From positions 496,001 to 560,000 of the forward strand of contig NZ_JAINZT010000002.1 in the NCBI RefSeq assembly GCF_020166515.1: a stretch of DNA of 64,000 nucleotides. The letters are read 5' to 3'. A program made the translations under genes and the position numbers. Within the stretch, counting starts at the first letter, position 1. The number at the start of each line of letters is the position of its first letter. The stretch comes from Robertkochia flava (GTDB taxonomy: Bacteria > Bacteroidota > Bacteroidia > Flavobacteriales > Flavobacteriaceae). Positions 8,683 through 16,666 of this stretch are shown here, piece after piece. Under the pieces are notes generated by a model. The model made no database searches. It was not told where the DNA came from and saw only the letters and a program-made list of their open reading frames with translations.

Positions 8683-9470
8683 TGAAACATACAGGAAATA
8701 TAAAGTTTAGCTTACGGGAGCTGTTCACAGGGCTATTGCTTTTTGTATTGACCAGCGTGGGAGCCCAGAATGACCAGCTCTTTGAAGAGGGGAATAAGCT
8801 CTACAACGAAGGAGCATACCAGGAAGCCATTCAGCGATACAAAAAGATTTCAGAGAGTGGCATGCATTCGCCGGAATTGTATTTCAATATGGGGAATGCC
8901 TATTATAAGATCAATGAGATAGCTCCGAGTATACTGTATTATGAAAAAGCTCTGGTACTGGATCCTGAGGATGAAGATGTTCGGGTAAACCTCGCTTATG
9001 CAAGGAACATGACCATAGATGCTATTGAAGAAATGCCACAAACGGGAATCTCCAAGCTCGTTAACGGCATTATCGGCACATTGGATTACCGGATGTGGAG
9101 CTACCTCGCCATAGGGGCCATGTTTCTTTTCGTGACCTTATTTATCGCCTATTATTTTGCCTATGCACAGGGGAGAAAGCGCCTGCTTTTTGCCGGTAGT
9201 GGGGTTTCTTTACTGCTATCGCTGGTATGTCTTTTGTTTGCCTTCCAGCAGCGTACACTGCTAAGCCAACGCAATCCTGCCATCGTCTTTGCGCAGGAAA
9301 CCACCGTAAAGTCTGAACCCAACCTCGGTAGCGAAGAGATTTTCCGTCTTCATGAGGGAACCAAGGTCTTTATCCTGGATACACTTAATAACTGGAAGAA
9401 GATCAGGCTGTCAGACGGAAAAGAAGGATGGTTACCTGAAGATGAATTAAGGGTGGTTAAGGATTTTTAA
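8682..9470 (+). CDS. batE: BatE, TPR and SH3-like membrane protein
   Basis: This 262-residue protein has a signal peptide (ending VGAQ), two TPR motifs (ELYFNMGNAYYKINEIAPSI near residues 65-84), two membrane helices (about 147-167 and 173-195) and a C-terminal bacterial SH3-like domain (VKSEPNLGSEEIFRLHEGTK followed by WKKIRLSDGKEGWLP). This matches BatE. The ATG shares its A with the batD stop codon. It closes the operon; no clear hairpin terminator follows, only AT-rich sequence before the next promoter-like element. Confidence 0.92.
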   Translation: MKHTGNIKFSLRELFTGLLLFVLTSVGAQNDQLFEEGNKLYNEGAYQEAIQRYKKISESGMHSPELYFNMGNAYYKINEIAPSILYYEKALVLDPEDEDVRVNLAYARNMTIDAIEEMPQTGISKLVNGIIGTLDYRMWSYLAIGAMFLFVTLFIAYYFAYAQGRKRLLFAGSGVSLLLSLVCLLFAFQQRTLLSQRNPAIVFAQETTVKSEPNLGSEEIFRLHEGTKVFILDTLNNWKKIRLSDGKEGWLPEDELRVVKDF

Positions 9471-9502
9471 TTAAATTAACATATCTTACCATACATTACT
9501 CC

Positions 9503-9510
9503 TAATTTTG
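9503..9510 (+). promoter_or_regulatory. Bacteroidota -7 promoter element (TAATTTTG) before the SulP cluster
   Basis: TAATTTTG matches TAnnTTTG exactly and lies 22 bp before the TTG start at 9533. I see no TTTG -33 box at the usual distance, so it is a half-match. Confidence 0.45.
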
Positions 9511-9532
9511 GGAGTAGAAGAAGAACACTTTT

Positions 9533-9841
9533 TTGGGAACTAAAGAAAGAATATACCTGATAACCTTTCTCTTTAGCTTCTGTACATTTCTGATTAGCCC
9601 TTCGGTATTTATACTTCTGCAGGATGATACCGATGTCGCCTATTTTTTCAATATTTCAGAAGAGGAGGAGAATAAAGAGGAAAGCATGGAAAAGGATATG
9701 GACGAGAATTTCATATGTCATTTCCAGGTTATCGAGTGGGCCTATAATTCATCTGAAGCCGGGGTGTTCTTCCACCTTCAGCCCGTATGCCATGATGTCT
9801 TTCGGGCTCCTGTTCTCCCCCCTCCCGAATTCAGGGTCTGA
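9533..9841 (+). CDS. Small secreted or membrane-anchored protein paired with SulP
   Basis: A 102-residue protein with one N-terminal hydrophobic segment (about residues 6-30), an acidic stretch ISEEEENKEE near 40-49, and a C-terminal PPPEF motif. No ATG exists in the first third of the frame, so it would start at TTG 9533 (or CTG 9557), just after the -7 box. Small proteins with this plan (hydrophobic start, EEEEN block, terminal PPPE) occur in front of SulP genes in other Flavobacteria, as far as I recall, which supports it as real. The function is unknown; a regulator or subunit of the transporter is possible. Confidence 0.6.
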   Translation: MGTKERIYLITFLFSFCTFLISPSVFILLQDDTDVAYFFNISEEEENKEESMEKDMDENFICHFQVIEWAYNSSEAGVFFHLQPVCHDVFRAPVLPPPEFRV

Positions 9842-9922
9842 TTTCCTCAGTATTATTCTTACAAAATGACTTGCCGCTCCCATACAGGAGACGGTACACT
9901 ACTTTCTTAAAAATTACATTTT

Positions 9923-11500
9923 ATGTTTAAGCATTTAAAAAATGATTTACCATCAAGTTTGGTGGTATTCTTTGTTGCATTACCACTGTGTCTCGGAATT
10001 GCTCTGGCGAGTGGGGCACCTTTATTTTCGGGATTGATCGCGGGTATCGTGGGTGGTATTGTGGTAGGTTCTCTCAGTGGCTCCAGTCTTGGGGTTAGTG
10101 GTCCGGCTGCCGGATTGGCCGTGATCGTTTTAAACGCCATCACCGACCTTGGAAGCTGGGAAGTTTTTCTCGTAGCTGTGGTGCTGGGTGGGGTCCTGCA
10201 AATCGCTCTCGGGGCGGCTAAGGCCGGAATTATCGGTTACTACTTTCCTTCTTCAGTGATCAAGGGCATGCTGGCCGGTATCGGTATCATCATCTTTTTA
10301 AAACAATTGCCGCACGCCGTAGGGTATGATTCCGATTATGAAGGGGATCTTAACTTTTTACAGTTGGATGGGGAAACCACCTTTACTGCACTAGGCAGTA
10401 TGATGGATAATGTTTCACCGGGCGCTATCGTGGTTTCGCTCATCTCTCTTGGGATACTTCTTCTTTGGGATCTTGTGCTTACCAAAAAATCAGATGTTTT
10501 TAAAATCGTACCTGGGCCACTTATTGCAGTTGTGGTGGGAATCCTTTATAACTTCACCATAGCCTCAGACCATGCTTTTGGTATCGCCGCAGAGCACCTG
10601 GTTTCCGTTCCGGTTCCGGAAAGTGCAACAGATTTCCTGGGTCAGCTGTCGTTCCCCGATTTCGGAGCCATTACGCGTTACGATGTCTGGATAACCGCTA
10701 TAACCCTGTGTATTGTGGCCAGTCTGGAAACTCTCTTATCTGTGGAGGCTACCGATAAGCTGGATCCGCAAAAACGAACCACACCAACCAACAGGGAGCT
10801 ATTTGCCCAGGGAACGGGAAATATTGTGTCCGGGCTCATCGGTGGACTTCCTATAACCCAGGTAATCATTCGCAGTAGTGCTAATGTGCAGTCCGGAGGA
10901 AAAACCAAGATGTCTGCTATTATTCACGGTTTTCTGCTGTTGATCTCGGTGATCGCCATTCCCGCCTTGTTAAACAAGATTCCGCTTGCCGTATTGGCGG
11001 CAATTCTGCTGGTGGTTGGATACAAACTTGCCAAACCCGTGCTTTTTAAAAATATGTATCGTTTGGGCAGGGAACAATTCATACCCTTTATAGTAACCGT
11101 GCTGGGAGTTGTTTTCACCGACTTATTGCTCGGTATCGGACTTGGTCTGGGTGTTGGTATTATGATGATCCTGATCAAGAACTATCAGAATTCTCACTTC
11201 CTGCATATTGTGGAGAAGGAAGACGGGGTGCATAAAGTTCGCATGACCTTATCAGAAGAAGTAAGTTTCCTGAACAAGGGAGCCATTTTAAGGGAATTAA
11301 ACAATCTTCAGCCCAATACGCACCTGGAATTGGACGTTACCAAATGTATTCGTCTCAATTATGATATCCTGGAGATCCTCGATGATTTTCGGTACAGATC
11401 AAAACAAAAAGGCATTCATATTACCGTTATCTCTGAAAAAGGTACATTTGAGAATCCCGAGAGCTTTATGAAACTGTTTTTAACCACCAAGGTTGCGTAA
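9923..11500 (+). CDS. SulP-family inorganic anion transporter with STAS domain
   Basis: This 525-residue protein has about 10-14 membrane helices, including the SulP hallmark in its first helices (LPLCLGIALASGAPLFSGLI, GVSGPAAGLAVIV), and a C-terminal STAS-like domain (about 430-525; THLELDVTKCIRLNYDILEIL). SulP proteins carry sulfate, bicarbonate or other anions. A beta-carbonic anhydrase gene follows 33 bp later, and this pairing argues for bicarbonate (BicA-like, probably Na+-coupled) over sulfate. No sulfate assimilation genes are nearby. Confidence 0.9.
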   Translation: MFKHLKNDLPSSLVVFFVALPLCLGIALASGAPLFSGLIAGIVGGIVVGSLSGSSLGVSGPAAGLAVIVLNAITDLGSWEVFLVAVVLGGVLQIALGAAKAGIIGYYFPSSVIKGMLAGIGIIIFLKQLPHAVGYDSDYEGDLNFLQLDGETTFTALGSMMDNVSPGAIVVSLISLGILLLWDLVLTKKSDVFKIVPGPLIAVVVGILYNFTIASDHAFGIAAEHLVSVPVPESATDFLGQLSFPDFGAITRYDVWITAITLCIVASLETLLSVEATDKLDPQKRTTPTNRELFAQGTGNIVSGLIGGLPITQVIIRSSANVQSGGKTKMSAIIHGFLLLISVIAIPALLNKIPLAVLAAILLVVGYKLAKPVLFKNMYRLGREQFIPFIVTVLGVVFTDLLLGIGLGLGVGIMMILIKNYQNSHFLHIVEKEDGVHKVRMTLSEEVSFLNKGAILRELNNLQPNTHLELDVTKCIRLNYDILEILDDFRYRSKQKGIHITVISEKGTFENPESFMKLFLTTKVA

Positions 11501-11533
11501 AATCAGCCGAAAAAATAAATAAACATACTTGAA

Positions 11534-12160
11534 ATGGATTTACAGAAAATTTTTGAAAATAACGCAGACTGGATCAAGGATAAACTTAATACTGATAAGG
11601 ATTTCTTTGAGAAGCTGGGAAAGGGACAGAGTCCTGAATTGCTTTACATCGGGTGTTCAGACAGCCGGGTAACGGCCGAAGAGCTGATGGGGTTGGAGCC
11701 GGGAGAGGTGTTTGTGCATCGTAACATTGCCAATGTGGTTTCTAACATTGACCTAAATGCCATGTCGGTGATCGAGTACGCAGTGAACCACCTTAAGGTG
11801 AATCACGTAGTTATTTGCGGGCATACCAGTTGCGGGGGAGTAAAGGCTGCCATGCAATCGGCAGATCTTGGACTGCTCAACCCCTGGTTGCGGAATATCC
11901 GGGATGTGTTTCGATTACACAAAGAGGAACTCAACGCGATCCAGGATGAGGAATTGCGGTATGACCGACTCGTGGAGCTCAATGTGCAGGAGCAATGTGT
12001 GAACCTGATCAAAACGGCAGCCGTGCAAAAGGCCTATAAGGAAAGAGGATTAAAGGTTCACGGTTGGGTATTTGATATCCATAACGGGAAACTGATCGAC
12101 CTGAAGATCGATTTCGAGGGCATCCTCGAAAATATTATGGAGATTTATAATCTCGATTAA
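11534..12160 (+). CDS. Beta-class carbonic anhydrase
   Basis: A 208-residue beta-carbonic anhydrase, which interconverts CO2 and bicarbonate. The zinc ligands are visible: Cys41 with the Asp43/Arg45 dyad in CSDSRV, and His97 and Cys100 in GHTSCGG. There is no signal peptide, so it is cytoplasmic. It follows the SulP gene and is closed by a strong terminator. Its likely job is to equilibrate bicarbonate brought in by SulP for anaplerotic carboxylation and pH control. Confidence 0.95.
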   Translation: MDLQKIFENNADWIKDKLNTDKDFFEKLGKGQSPELLYIGCSDSRVTAEELMGLEPGEVFVHRNIANVVSNIDLNAMSVIEYAVNHLKVNHVVICGHTSCGGVKAAMQSADLGLLNPWLRNIRDVFRLHKEELNAIQDEELRYDRLVELNVQEQCVNLIKTAAVQKAYKERGLKVHGWVFDIHNGKLIDLKIDFEGILENIMEIYNLD

Positions 12161-12164
12161 AAAG

Positions 12165-12190
12165 AAGCCCCGGTTAAGGGGCTTTTTTTA
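12165..12190 (+). terminator. Intrinsic terminator after the carbonic anhydrase gene
   Basis: AAGCCCC (12165-12171) pairs with GGGGCTT (12178-12184) over a six-base loop, then T8. Upstream A residues could let it also work for the converging cvpA gene. Confidence 0.9.
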
Positions 12191-12251
12191 TGGAATATTC
12201 CAGGAGTACAGCAATTAGCGCTGTAGACTCAGATGATAAGGGTCTGCAGTT

Positions 12252-12776
12252 TTAAATGGATTCCGGTATTGTTTCAGGAGCCTGAAGTACGGCTTCGTCT
12301 TCAAGAATGATCTGAAATAATAATCCGCCAATGTTTTTTACCGGGCTATATAACAGAGAGGTTTCCATGGAATCCTGATCGGTTAAGGGAAAGGAGATGT
12401 CTATCCTGGACAGGAAAATGAGCAAGCCGCCCAGGACCACGATAAATTTCAGGCCGCCAAATACACTACCCATGATCTTATTGATAAAACCCAGGGCGGC
12501 GATATTGGCAAGCTTGGTTAATACCTTACCCAAAAGCGTTATGGCCAGGATGATCACAATGAAGGTCACCGCAAAAGCAGCTAGATTGATGTATTTTTCC
12601 TCCCATTCCAGGTATTGGGTCAGGTAGTTCCCAGTAAGGTAGGAGAAATGAATGGCTCCGAATATTCCGGCAATAAGGGCGATCAGGGAGGCTGCTTCCA
12701 CAAAGAAGCCGTTGATAAATCCTTTGATTACGCCATACAGTATAAGTACGCCCAGCAGGATGTCTATAAAATTCAT
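12252..12776 (-). CDS. CvpA-family membrane protein
   Basis: A 174-residue protein with four predicted membrane helices and the CvpA N terminus (FIDILLGVLILYGVIKGF), a glycine-rich first helix pair, and the ALGFINKIMGSVFGG segment typical of the family. E. coli CvpA is needed for colicin V export and affects envelope integrity; the mechanism is unclear. It runs divergently from the small gene at 12840, and converges on the carbonic anhydrase gene. Confidence 0.85.
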   Translation of the reverse strand: MNFIDILLGVLILYGVIKGFINGFFVEAASLIALIAGIFGAIHFSYLTGNYLTQYLEWEEKYINLAAFAVTFIVIILAITLLGKVLTKLANIAALGFINKIMGSVFGGLKFIVVLGGLLIFLSRIDISFPLTDQDSMETSLLYSPVKNIGGLLFQIILEDEAVLQAPETIPESI

Positions 12777-12793
12777 AGCAAAAGCGGTTTGAA

Positions 12794-12801
12794 CAAATAT
12801 A
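12794..12801 (-). promoter_or_regulatory. -7 promoter element (TATATTTG) for cvpA
   Basis: Read on the minus strand, TATATTTG matches TAnnTTTG exactly and ends 17 bp before the cvpA ATG. No convincing -33 box. Confidence 0.4.
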
Positions 12802-12817
12802 TGTTATTTGAAGTTCT

Positions 12818-12825
12818 TATTTTTG
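12818..12825 (+). promoter_or_regulatory. -7 promoter element (TATTTTTG) for the gene at 12840
   Basis: TATTTTTG matches TAnnTTTG exactly, 14 bp before the ATG at 12840. A TTTG lies 26 bp upstream (12788-12791), a little farther than usual. With the cvpA element it forms a compact divergent promoter pair. Confidence 0.4.
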
Positions 12826-12839
12826 CTAAAAACATTGCT

Positions 12840-13196
12840 ATGGCTCGCGACGAACAGTTAAAGCGAAGATGGGAGCTGCTTACCCAAAAGTTATCAGAAC
12901 GCTTCGCCGATGGAGATGAACTCGACCTGGATTCGGTGATCTACCTGGTGGGCGTGCAGGAACTCGGTCAGTTACACCGCCGATTTAAAAAGGATGAAAA
13001 GGTAAATCTCATGCATATCGCTATTTGCAGGTTGTTGGAGCCTTACGGATATTACGAATTCGATTTTTTTGATGATGATGGTTGGCCGCATTACCGGTTA
13101 AAGGAAGAACTGCCCGTTCTCAAAGCCGGGGAGCAGAGTGTGCTGATGAAGGAAGCCATCGTTCAGTATTTCCTCGAAAAAGAATATATAGATTAA
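12840..13196 (+). CDS. Small conserved flavobacterial protein of unknown function
   Basis: This 118-residue soluble protein is charged and helical at the start (MARDEQLKRRWELLTQKL), with a GVQELGQLHRRF segment, and an aromatic/acidic stretch YYEFDFFDDDGWPHYRL near residues 77-93. The frame is open far upstream (from 12615) but that part overlaps cvpA on the other strand; the ATG at 12840 follows a promoter element and gives a sensible N terminus. I do not recognise a named family. It is 12 bp before the CREST-like gene and may be cotranscribed with it and pheS. Confidence 0.7.
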   Translation: MARDEQLKRRWELLTQKLSERFADGDELDLDSVIYLVGVQELGQLHRRFKKDEKVNLMHIAICRLLEPYGYYEFDFFDDDGWPHYRLKEELPVLKAGEQSVLMKEAIVQYFLEKEYID

Positions 13197-13208
13197 ATTT
13201 CATGGCCC

Positions 13209-13892
13209 ATGGTTGTTCAATATTTCCCCAACGACACAGGGCCTATTTATGCTGAAACACTGGCGGGTAGATTTCCCGTCGAACCCTTTAATACCTTTAG
13301 TAATCTCGTATTTTTCTTTATCCTCGTCTATTGGGGGGTAAGGGTATACCGGCGTCCGATGGAGCATCGCTTTCTGGCGTATGCCATGCCGCTACTTGGC
13401 GTAGGCTGGCTGGGCGGCACCTTGTATCACGCCACCAGGAGTCATGAGGTATGGTTGCTAATGGATTGGGTCCCTATCCTGCTGCTTTGTTTTGCAGCTG
13501 TGATGTATTTTATTTTCAAATTGGTGCGATCCACATCCTACCGGTTGCTCATTATCGTTGTAATTCTTGGGATTTCTGCCGGTATGAGATGGCTGCCTGT
13601 GCCCGCTGGTTATATCATTACTATAGATTATCTGATCTCTGCGGCTACGGTGCTGGTTCCGCTGGTCTGGTATCTTAAGTCTACGAATTGGGTACATGGC
13701 TCATGGGTTTTTCTGGCCATTATGAGTTTTGTAATAGCGTTGTTCTTTCGCTATCTCGACAGCCGCCAGGAGGTTTTGGAGTATGGAACCCATTGGCTCT
13801 GGCATCTGTTTGGGGGGATATCCGTTTTTCTGCTGTTCAAATATATTTATGAAGATAAAAGAGTTTTACCCGATAAGGTGGCAGATAAGTAA
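13209..13892 (+). CDS. CREST/alkaline-ceramidase-like membrane hydrolase
   Basis: A 227-residue protein with about seven membrane helices. It shows the CREST superfamily pattern: an Glu/Asn/Ser start motif (VEPFNTFSN, about residues 22-30), a Ser-x-His region before the fourth helix (GTLYHATRS), a membrane Asp (LLMDWVP), and a late HxxxH (HWLWHLFGG). In alkaline ceramidases and PAQR receptors these His/Asp residues hold a zinc ion that activates water for amide hydrolysis. The substrate here is unknown; Bacteroidota make sphingolipids and amino-lipids, so an amide lipid is plausible. The motif match is by eye. Confidence 0.65.
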   Translation: MVVQYFPNDTGPIYAETLAGRFPVEPFNTFSNLVFFFILVYWGVRVYRRPMEHRFLAYAMPLLGVGWLGGTLYHATRSHEVWLLMDWVPILLLCFAAVMYFIFKLVRSTSYRLLIIVVILGISAGMRWLPVPAGYIITIDYLISAATVLVPLVWYLKSTNWVHGSWVFLAIMSFVIALFFRYLDSRQEVLEYGTHWLWHLFGGISVFLLFKYIYEDKRVLPDKVADK

Positions 13893-13911
13893 TGTATATG
13901 CAAGAATTATT

Positions 13912-13919
13912 TAAATTTG
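13912..13919 (+). promoter_or_regulatory. -7 promoter element (TAAATTTG) for pheS
   Basis: TAAATTTG matches TAnnTTTG. A transcript starting 5-8 bp downstream would leave very little leader for the ATG at 13933, which favours the in-frame ATG at 13942. Confidence 0.5.
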
Positions 13920-13941
13920 CCCTTCCAAAGAAATGTGTGAT

Positions 13942-14961
13942 ATGATAGAGACCATAAAGGAGCATTTGACTCAGGTAGAAAAGTTTACTGCAGATAATTT
14001 AAACGACATTGAAGATTTCCGTATCAAGTACCTCGGAAAGAAAGGTCTTTTGAATGATTTTTTTGCCGAGTTTAAAAATGTTCCCGGAGATCAGAAAAAG
14101 GAATTTGGTCAAACCATTAATCAGCTTAAAACAGCTGCCCTGGAAAAGGTGAATGCCCTGAAAGCGGAGTTGGAAAATAAGCAGCAGGAGGCTAATATCT
14201 ATGGCGATCTTACCCGTCCGGGTACGCCATTGGAATTAGGGTCCAGGCACCCGATCTCTATTGTAAAGAATCAGATCGTTGATATATTTTCACGTATCGG
14301 TTTCAATGTCTCTGAAGGTCCGGAAATGGAAGACGACTGGCATAATTTTACAGCCCTTAATCTTCCCGAGTACCACCCTGCCCGGGATATGCAGGATACC
14401 TTTTTTATCCAGACAGATCCGGATATCCTGTTAAGAACGCATACTTCTTCCGTACAGGTGCGGTACATGGAAAATAATCAACCACCCATAAGAACGATAT
14501 CCCCGGGAAGGGTTTACAGGAACGAGGCGATCTCTGCACGTTCGCATTGCTTCTTCCACCAGGTTGAGGGACTTTATATCGATAAGGGTGTTTCTTTTGC
14601 AGACCTGAAGCAAACCCTGCAGTATTTTACCACTGAAATGTTCGGAAAATCCAGGATCAGGTTGAGACCTTCTTACTTCCCGTTTACGGAGCCCAGTGCT
14701 GAGGTTGATGTTTACTGGGGGTTAGAGACCGAGACCGATTATAAGATGACCAAAGGAACGGGTTGGCTTGAGATCATGGGCTGTGGAATGGTAGATCCGA
14801 ATGTTTTACAAAACTGCGGGATCGATCCCAATGAATATTCCGGTTTCGCCTTTGGAATGGGAATTGACAGGATCGCCCTTTTGCTGCATCAGATCTCTGA
14901 CATACGAATGTTGAGTGAGAACGATGTGCGGTTCTTAAAGCAATTCAAAAGCGTACTGTAA
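13942..14961 (+). CDS. pheS: Phenylalanyl-tRNA synthetase alpha subunit
   Basis: A 339-residue PheS. It carries the class II aminoacyl-tRNA synthetase motifs: motif 2 around SPGRVYRNEAISARSHCFFHQVEG, and motif 3 in GFAFGMGIDRIALL near the end, after a coiled-coil N-terminal tRNA-binding part. It charges tRNA-Phe as an alpha2-beta2 enzyme with PheT, which is not next to it here. An ATG three codons earlier (13933) is possible, but the promoter position and usual flavobacterial N terminus (MIE-IKEH) favour 13942. Confidence 0.95.
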   Translation: MIETIKEHLTQVEKFTADNLNDIEDFRIKYLGKKGLLNDFFAEFKNVPGDQKKEFGQTINQLKTAALEKVNALKAELENKQQEANIYGDLTRPGTPLELGSRHPISIVKNQIVDIFSRIGFNVSEGPEMEDDWHNFTALNLPEYHPARDMQDTFFIQTDPDILLRTHTSSVQVRYMENNQPPIRTISPGRVYRNEAISARSHCFFHQVEGLYIDKGVSFADLKQTLQYFTTEMFGKSRIRLRPSYFPFTEPSAEVDVYWGLETETDYKMTKGTGWLEIMGCGMVDPNVLQNCGIDPNEYSGFAFGMGIDRIALLLHQISDIRMLSENDVRFLKQFKSVL

Positions 14962-14974
14962 ACCGGAGAAGGTA

Positions 14975-15370
14975 ATGAAGAAGGATATTAAGATCCCTGA
15001 ACCAGAAGGACTGTACCTGGCAGCGGTGCGTACATTTAATGAAGAACTGGGAGAAAATGTCTGGGACATATTTTTGCTGAATGCAGGTCAAAATGTCAAG
15101 GAAACCATGATGATTGTGCTCAGAGGATATTCGGAGGATAAAAAGACCTCGGTCATGCGAAAAAAGCTGGAGGCACTGCAACCGGGATCCTTTGGTCGGC
15201 TTGAATTTCTCAGGGAGGAATTACTGGATTTCAGAAACGAATACCTGGTAACCTGGTTCGAGGGAAGTGTCATGTACGAAAAGAATTTTGTACTGGAACC
15301 CGGACAGGTCTCAGAGGAGCAAATCGAATGGATAGCAACCCTGGGAATGGCGGGGGTACTCTTCTCTTAA
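14975..15370 (+). CDS. Conserved Bacteroidota protein of unknown function, downstream of pheS
   Basis: This 131-residue soluble protein begins 13 bp after pheS. The sequence has the conserved segments MKKDIKIPEPEGLYLAAVR, KTSVMRKKLEALQPGSFGRLEF and a C-terminal GMAGVLFS. I recall similar proteins in the same place in other Flavobacteria, but with no known role. It is followed by a strong terminator, so it ends the pheS transcript. Confidence 0.75.
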   Translation: MKKDIKIPEPEGLYLAAVRTFNEELGENVWDIFLLNAGQNVKETMMIVLRGYSEDKKTSVMRKKLEALQPGSFGRLEFLREELLDFRNEYLVTWFEGSVMYEKNFVLEPGQVSEEQIEWIATLGMAGVLFS

Positions 15371-15430
15371 TTCAGGAAAACATAAGGAAAATAAGCGAGA
15401 GCTAAAAGCTCGTGGATAATTGAACTTAGA

Positions 15431-15476
15431 AATAAGGCTAAAATATTGTAAATCAATATTTTAGCCTTATTTTTAT
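15431..15476 (+). terminator. Long perfect hairpin terminator after the pheS cluster
   Basis: An 18-bp perfect stem (15431-15448 with 15454-15471) around a TAAAT loop, followed by TTTATA. The run is AU-rich at the loop end and works as a terminator or 3' stabilising hairpin. Confidence 0.8.
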
Positions 15477-15545
15477 AGGATAATTAATCGATTATGCCGC
15501 AAATCTTGTTACAGTTTTAATTAAAAAACTCAAGATTCAAATTCT

Positions 15546-16658
15546 ATGCGGTTATTTTCCTGTTTTATTTTTTTAGTGCTTTTATCGGGGTGTAAGGAAT
15601 CGGGTACACAGGACGGGCAGGCTGCTGCCACTCCCCCGGAAGTACAGGTTCTGGAGGTGAAAAAGGACAGTATTACCGGGTATCAGAACTACCCCGCCAG
15701 TATAGAGGGTATTGTTAGCAGCGAGGTGAGAGCCAAGGTTTCCGGCTATATTCAGAACGTAATGGTAGACGCCGGGCAGCGGGTAACCAAGGGGCAGCCT
15801 CTGTTTCGCCTGGAAACCGAAACTCTTAATGAAGATGCCCAGGCGGCACAGGCTTCCGTGAACGCGGCCCAGGTGGAGGTGGAAAAACTGGTGCCCTTGG
15901 TAGATCAGGGCATCATAAGTTCGGTTCAGCTGGAAACAGCCAGGGCCAACCTGGCCAGAGCCAAAAGTAATTACAACAGTATCGCTGCCAAGATCGGTTA
16001 TGCCACGGTAAAAAGTCCGGTAGATGGCTATCTTGGCTCAATTAACTTCAGGGAGGGTAGTCTTGTAAGTCCTTCCGATCCCAAGCCTTTAACCTCGGTG
16101 AGTAATATTGAAAGGGTATACGCCTTCTTCTCAATGAACGAGGCGCAATATCTCGATTTTTTACAGGAGTTCCAGGGCAATTCCCTTGAGGAGAAAGTGA
16201 AGAACTTCCCTCGGGTATCGCTGAAGCTGGTCAATGGCTCCCTTTATGATCAGCAGGGGGAAATCGAAACCGTCTCCGGACAGATCAATCCGGAATCCGG
16301 TACCGTTAGTTTCAGGGCAGTCTTCGATAATCCCGGGGAATTGCTCAGCGACGGAAACAGCGGTACTATTATGATCCCATCTGTATATCCGGATCATATT
16401 CTTGTGCCCGAGCGTTCTGTATTTGATATGCAGGGTGAAGTCTTCGCCTACAGGGTTACCGAGAATAATACGTTGGAGGCGGTTAAGCTTAACTATATAG
16501 ATATCGTAAATAACCAATATGTGGTTACCGGTGGCCTGGCACCCGGAGACAGGATTGTGGCTATCGGGCCTGACAGGCTTCGCGCCAGTCAGCAGATCAC
16601 TCCAAGGTCTGTTCCTTATGACAGTGTAGCCCGACCTATTGAAGCGATTTTTAAATAA
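15546..16658 (+). CDS. RND efflux periplasmic adaptor (membrane fusion) lipoprotein
   Basis: A 370-residue adaptor of the AcrA/MexA type. A lipoprotein signal ends in LLSGC (Cys16). Then come the barrel-sandwich (biotinyl-lipoyl-like) half-motifs SEVRAKVSGYIQNVMVDAGQ and GYATVKSPVDGYLG, an alpha-helical hairpin (about residues 95-140), a beta-barrel and a membrane-proximal domain. It bridges the inner-membrane pump and the outer-membrane channel encoded next. It is 8 bp before the pump gene, so the three form one operon. Exported compounds cannot be told from sequence. Confidence 0.95.
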   Translation: MRLFSCFIFLVLLSGCKESGTQDGQAAATPPEVQVLEVKKDSITGYQNYPASIEGIVSSEVRAKVSGYIQNVMVDAGQRVTKGQPLFRLETETLNEDAQAAQASVNAAQVEVEKLVPLVDQGIISSVQLETARANLARAKSNYNSIAAKIGYATVKSPVDGYLGSINFREGSLVSPSDPKPLTSVSNIERVYAFFSMNEAQYLDFLQEFQGNSLEEKVKNFPRVSLKLVNGSLYDQQGEIETVSGQINPESGTVSFRAVFDNPGELLSDGNSGTIMIPSVYPDHILVPERSVFDMQGEVFAYRVTENNTLEAVKLNYIDIVNNQYVVTGGLAPGDRIVAIGPDRLRASQQITPRSVPYDSVARPIEAIFK

Positions 16659-16666
16659 GCGATCCT

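Noticed and set aside
12615-12839. 75-codon upstream extension of the small gene at 12840
   Set aside because: It lies over the 5' end of cvpA on the other strand and before a promoter box.
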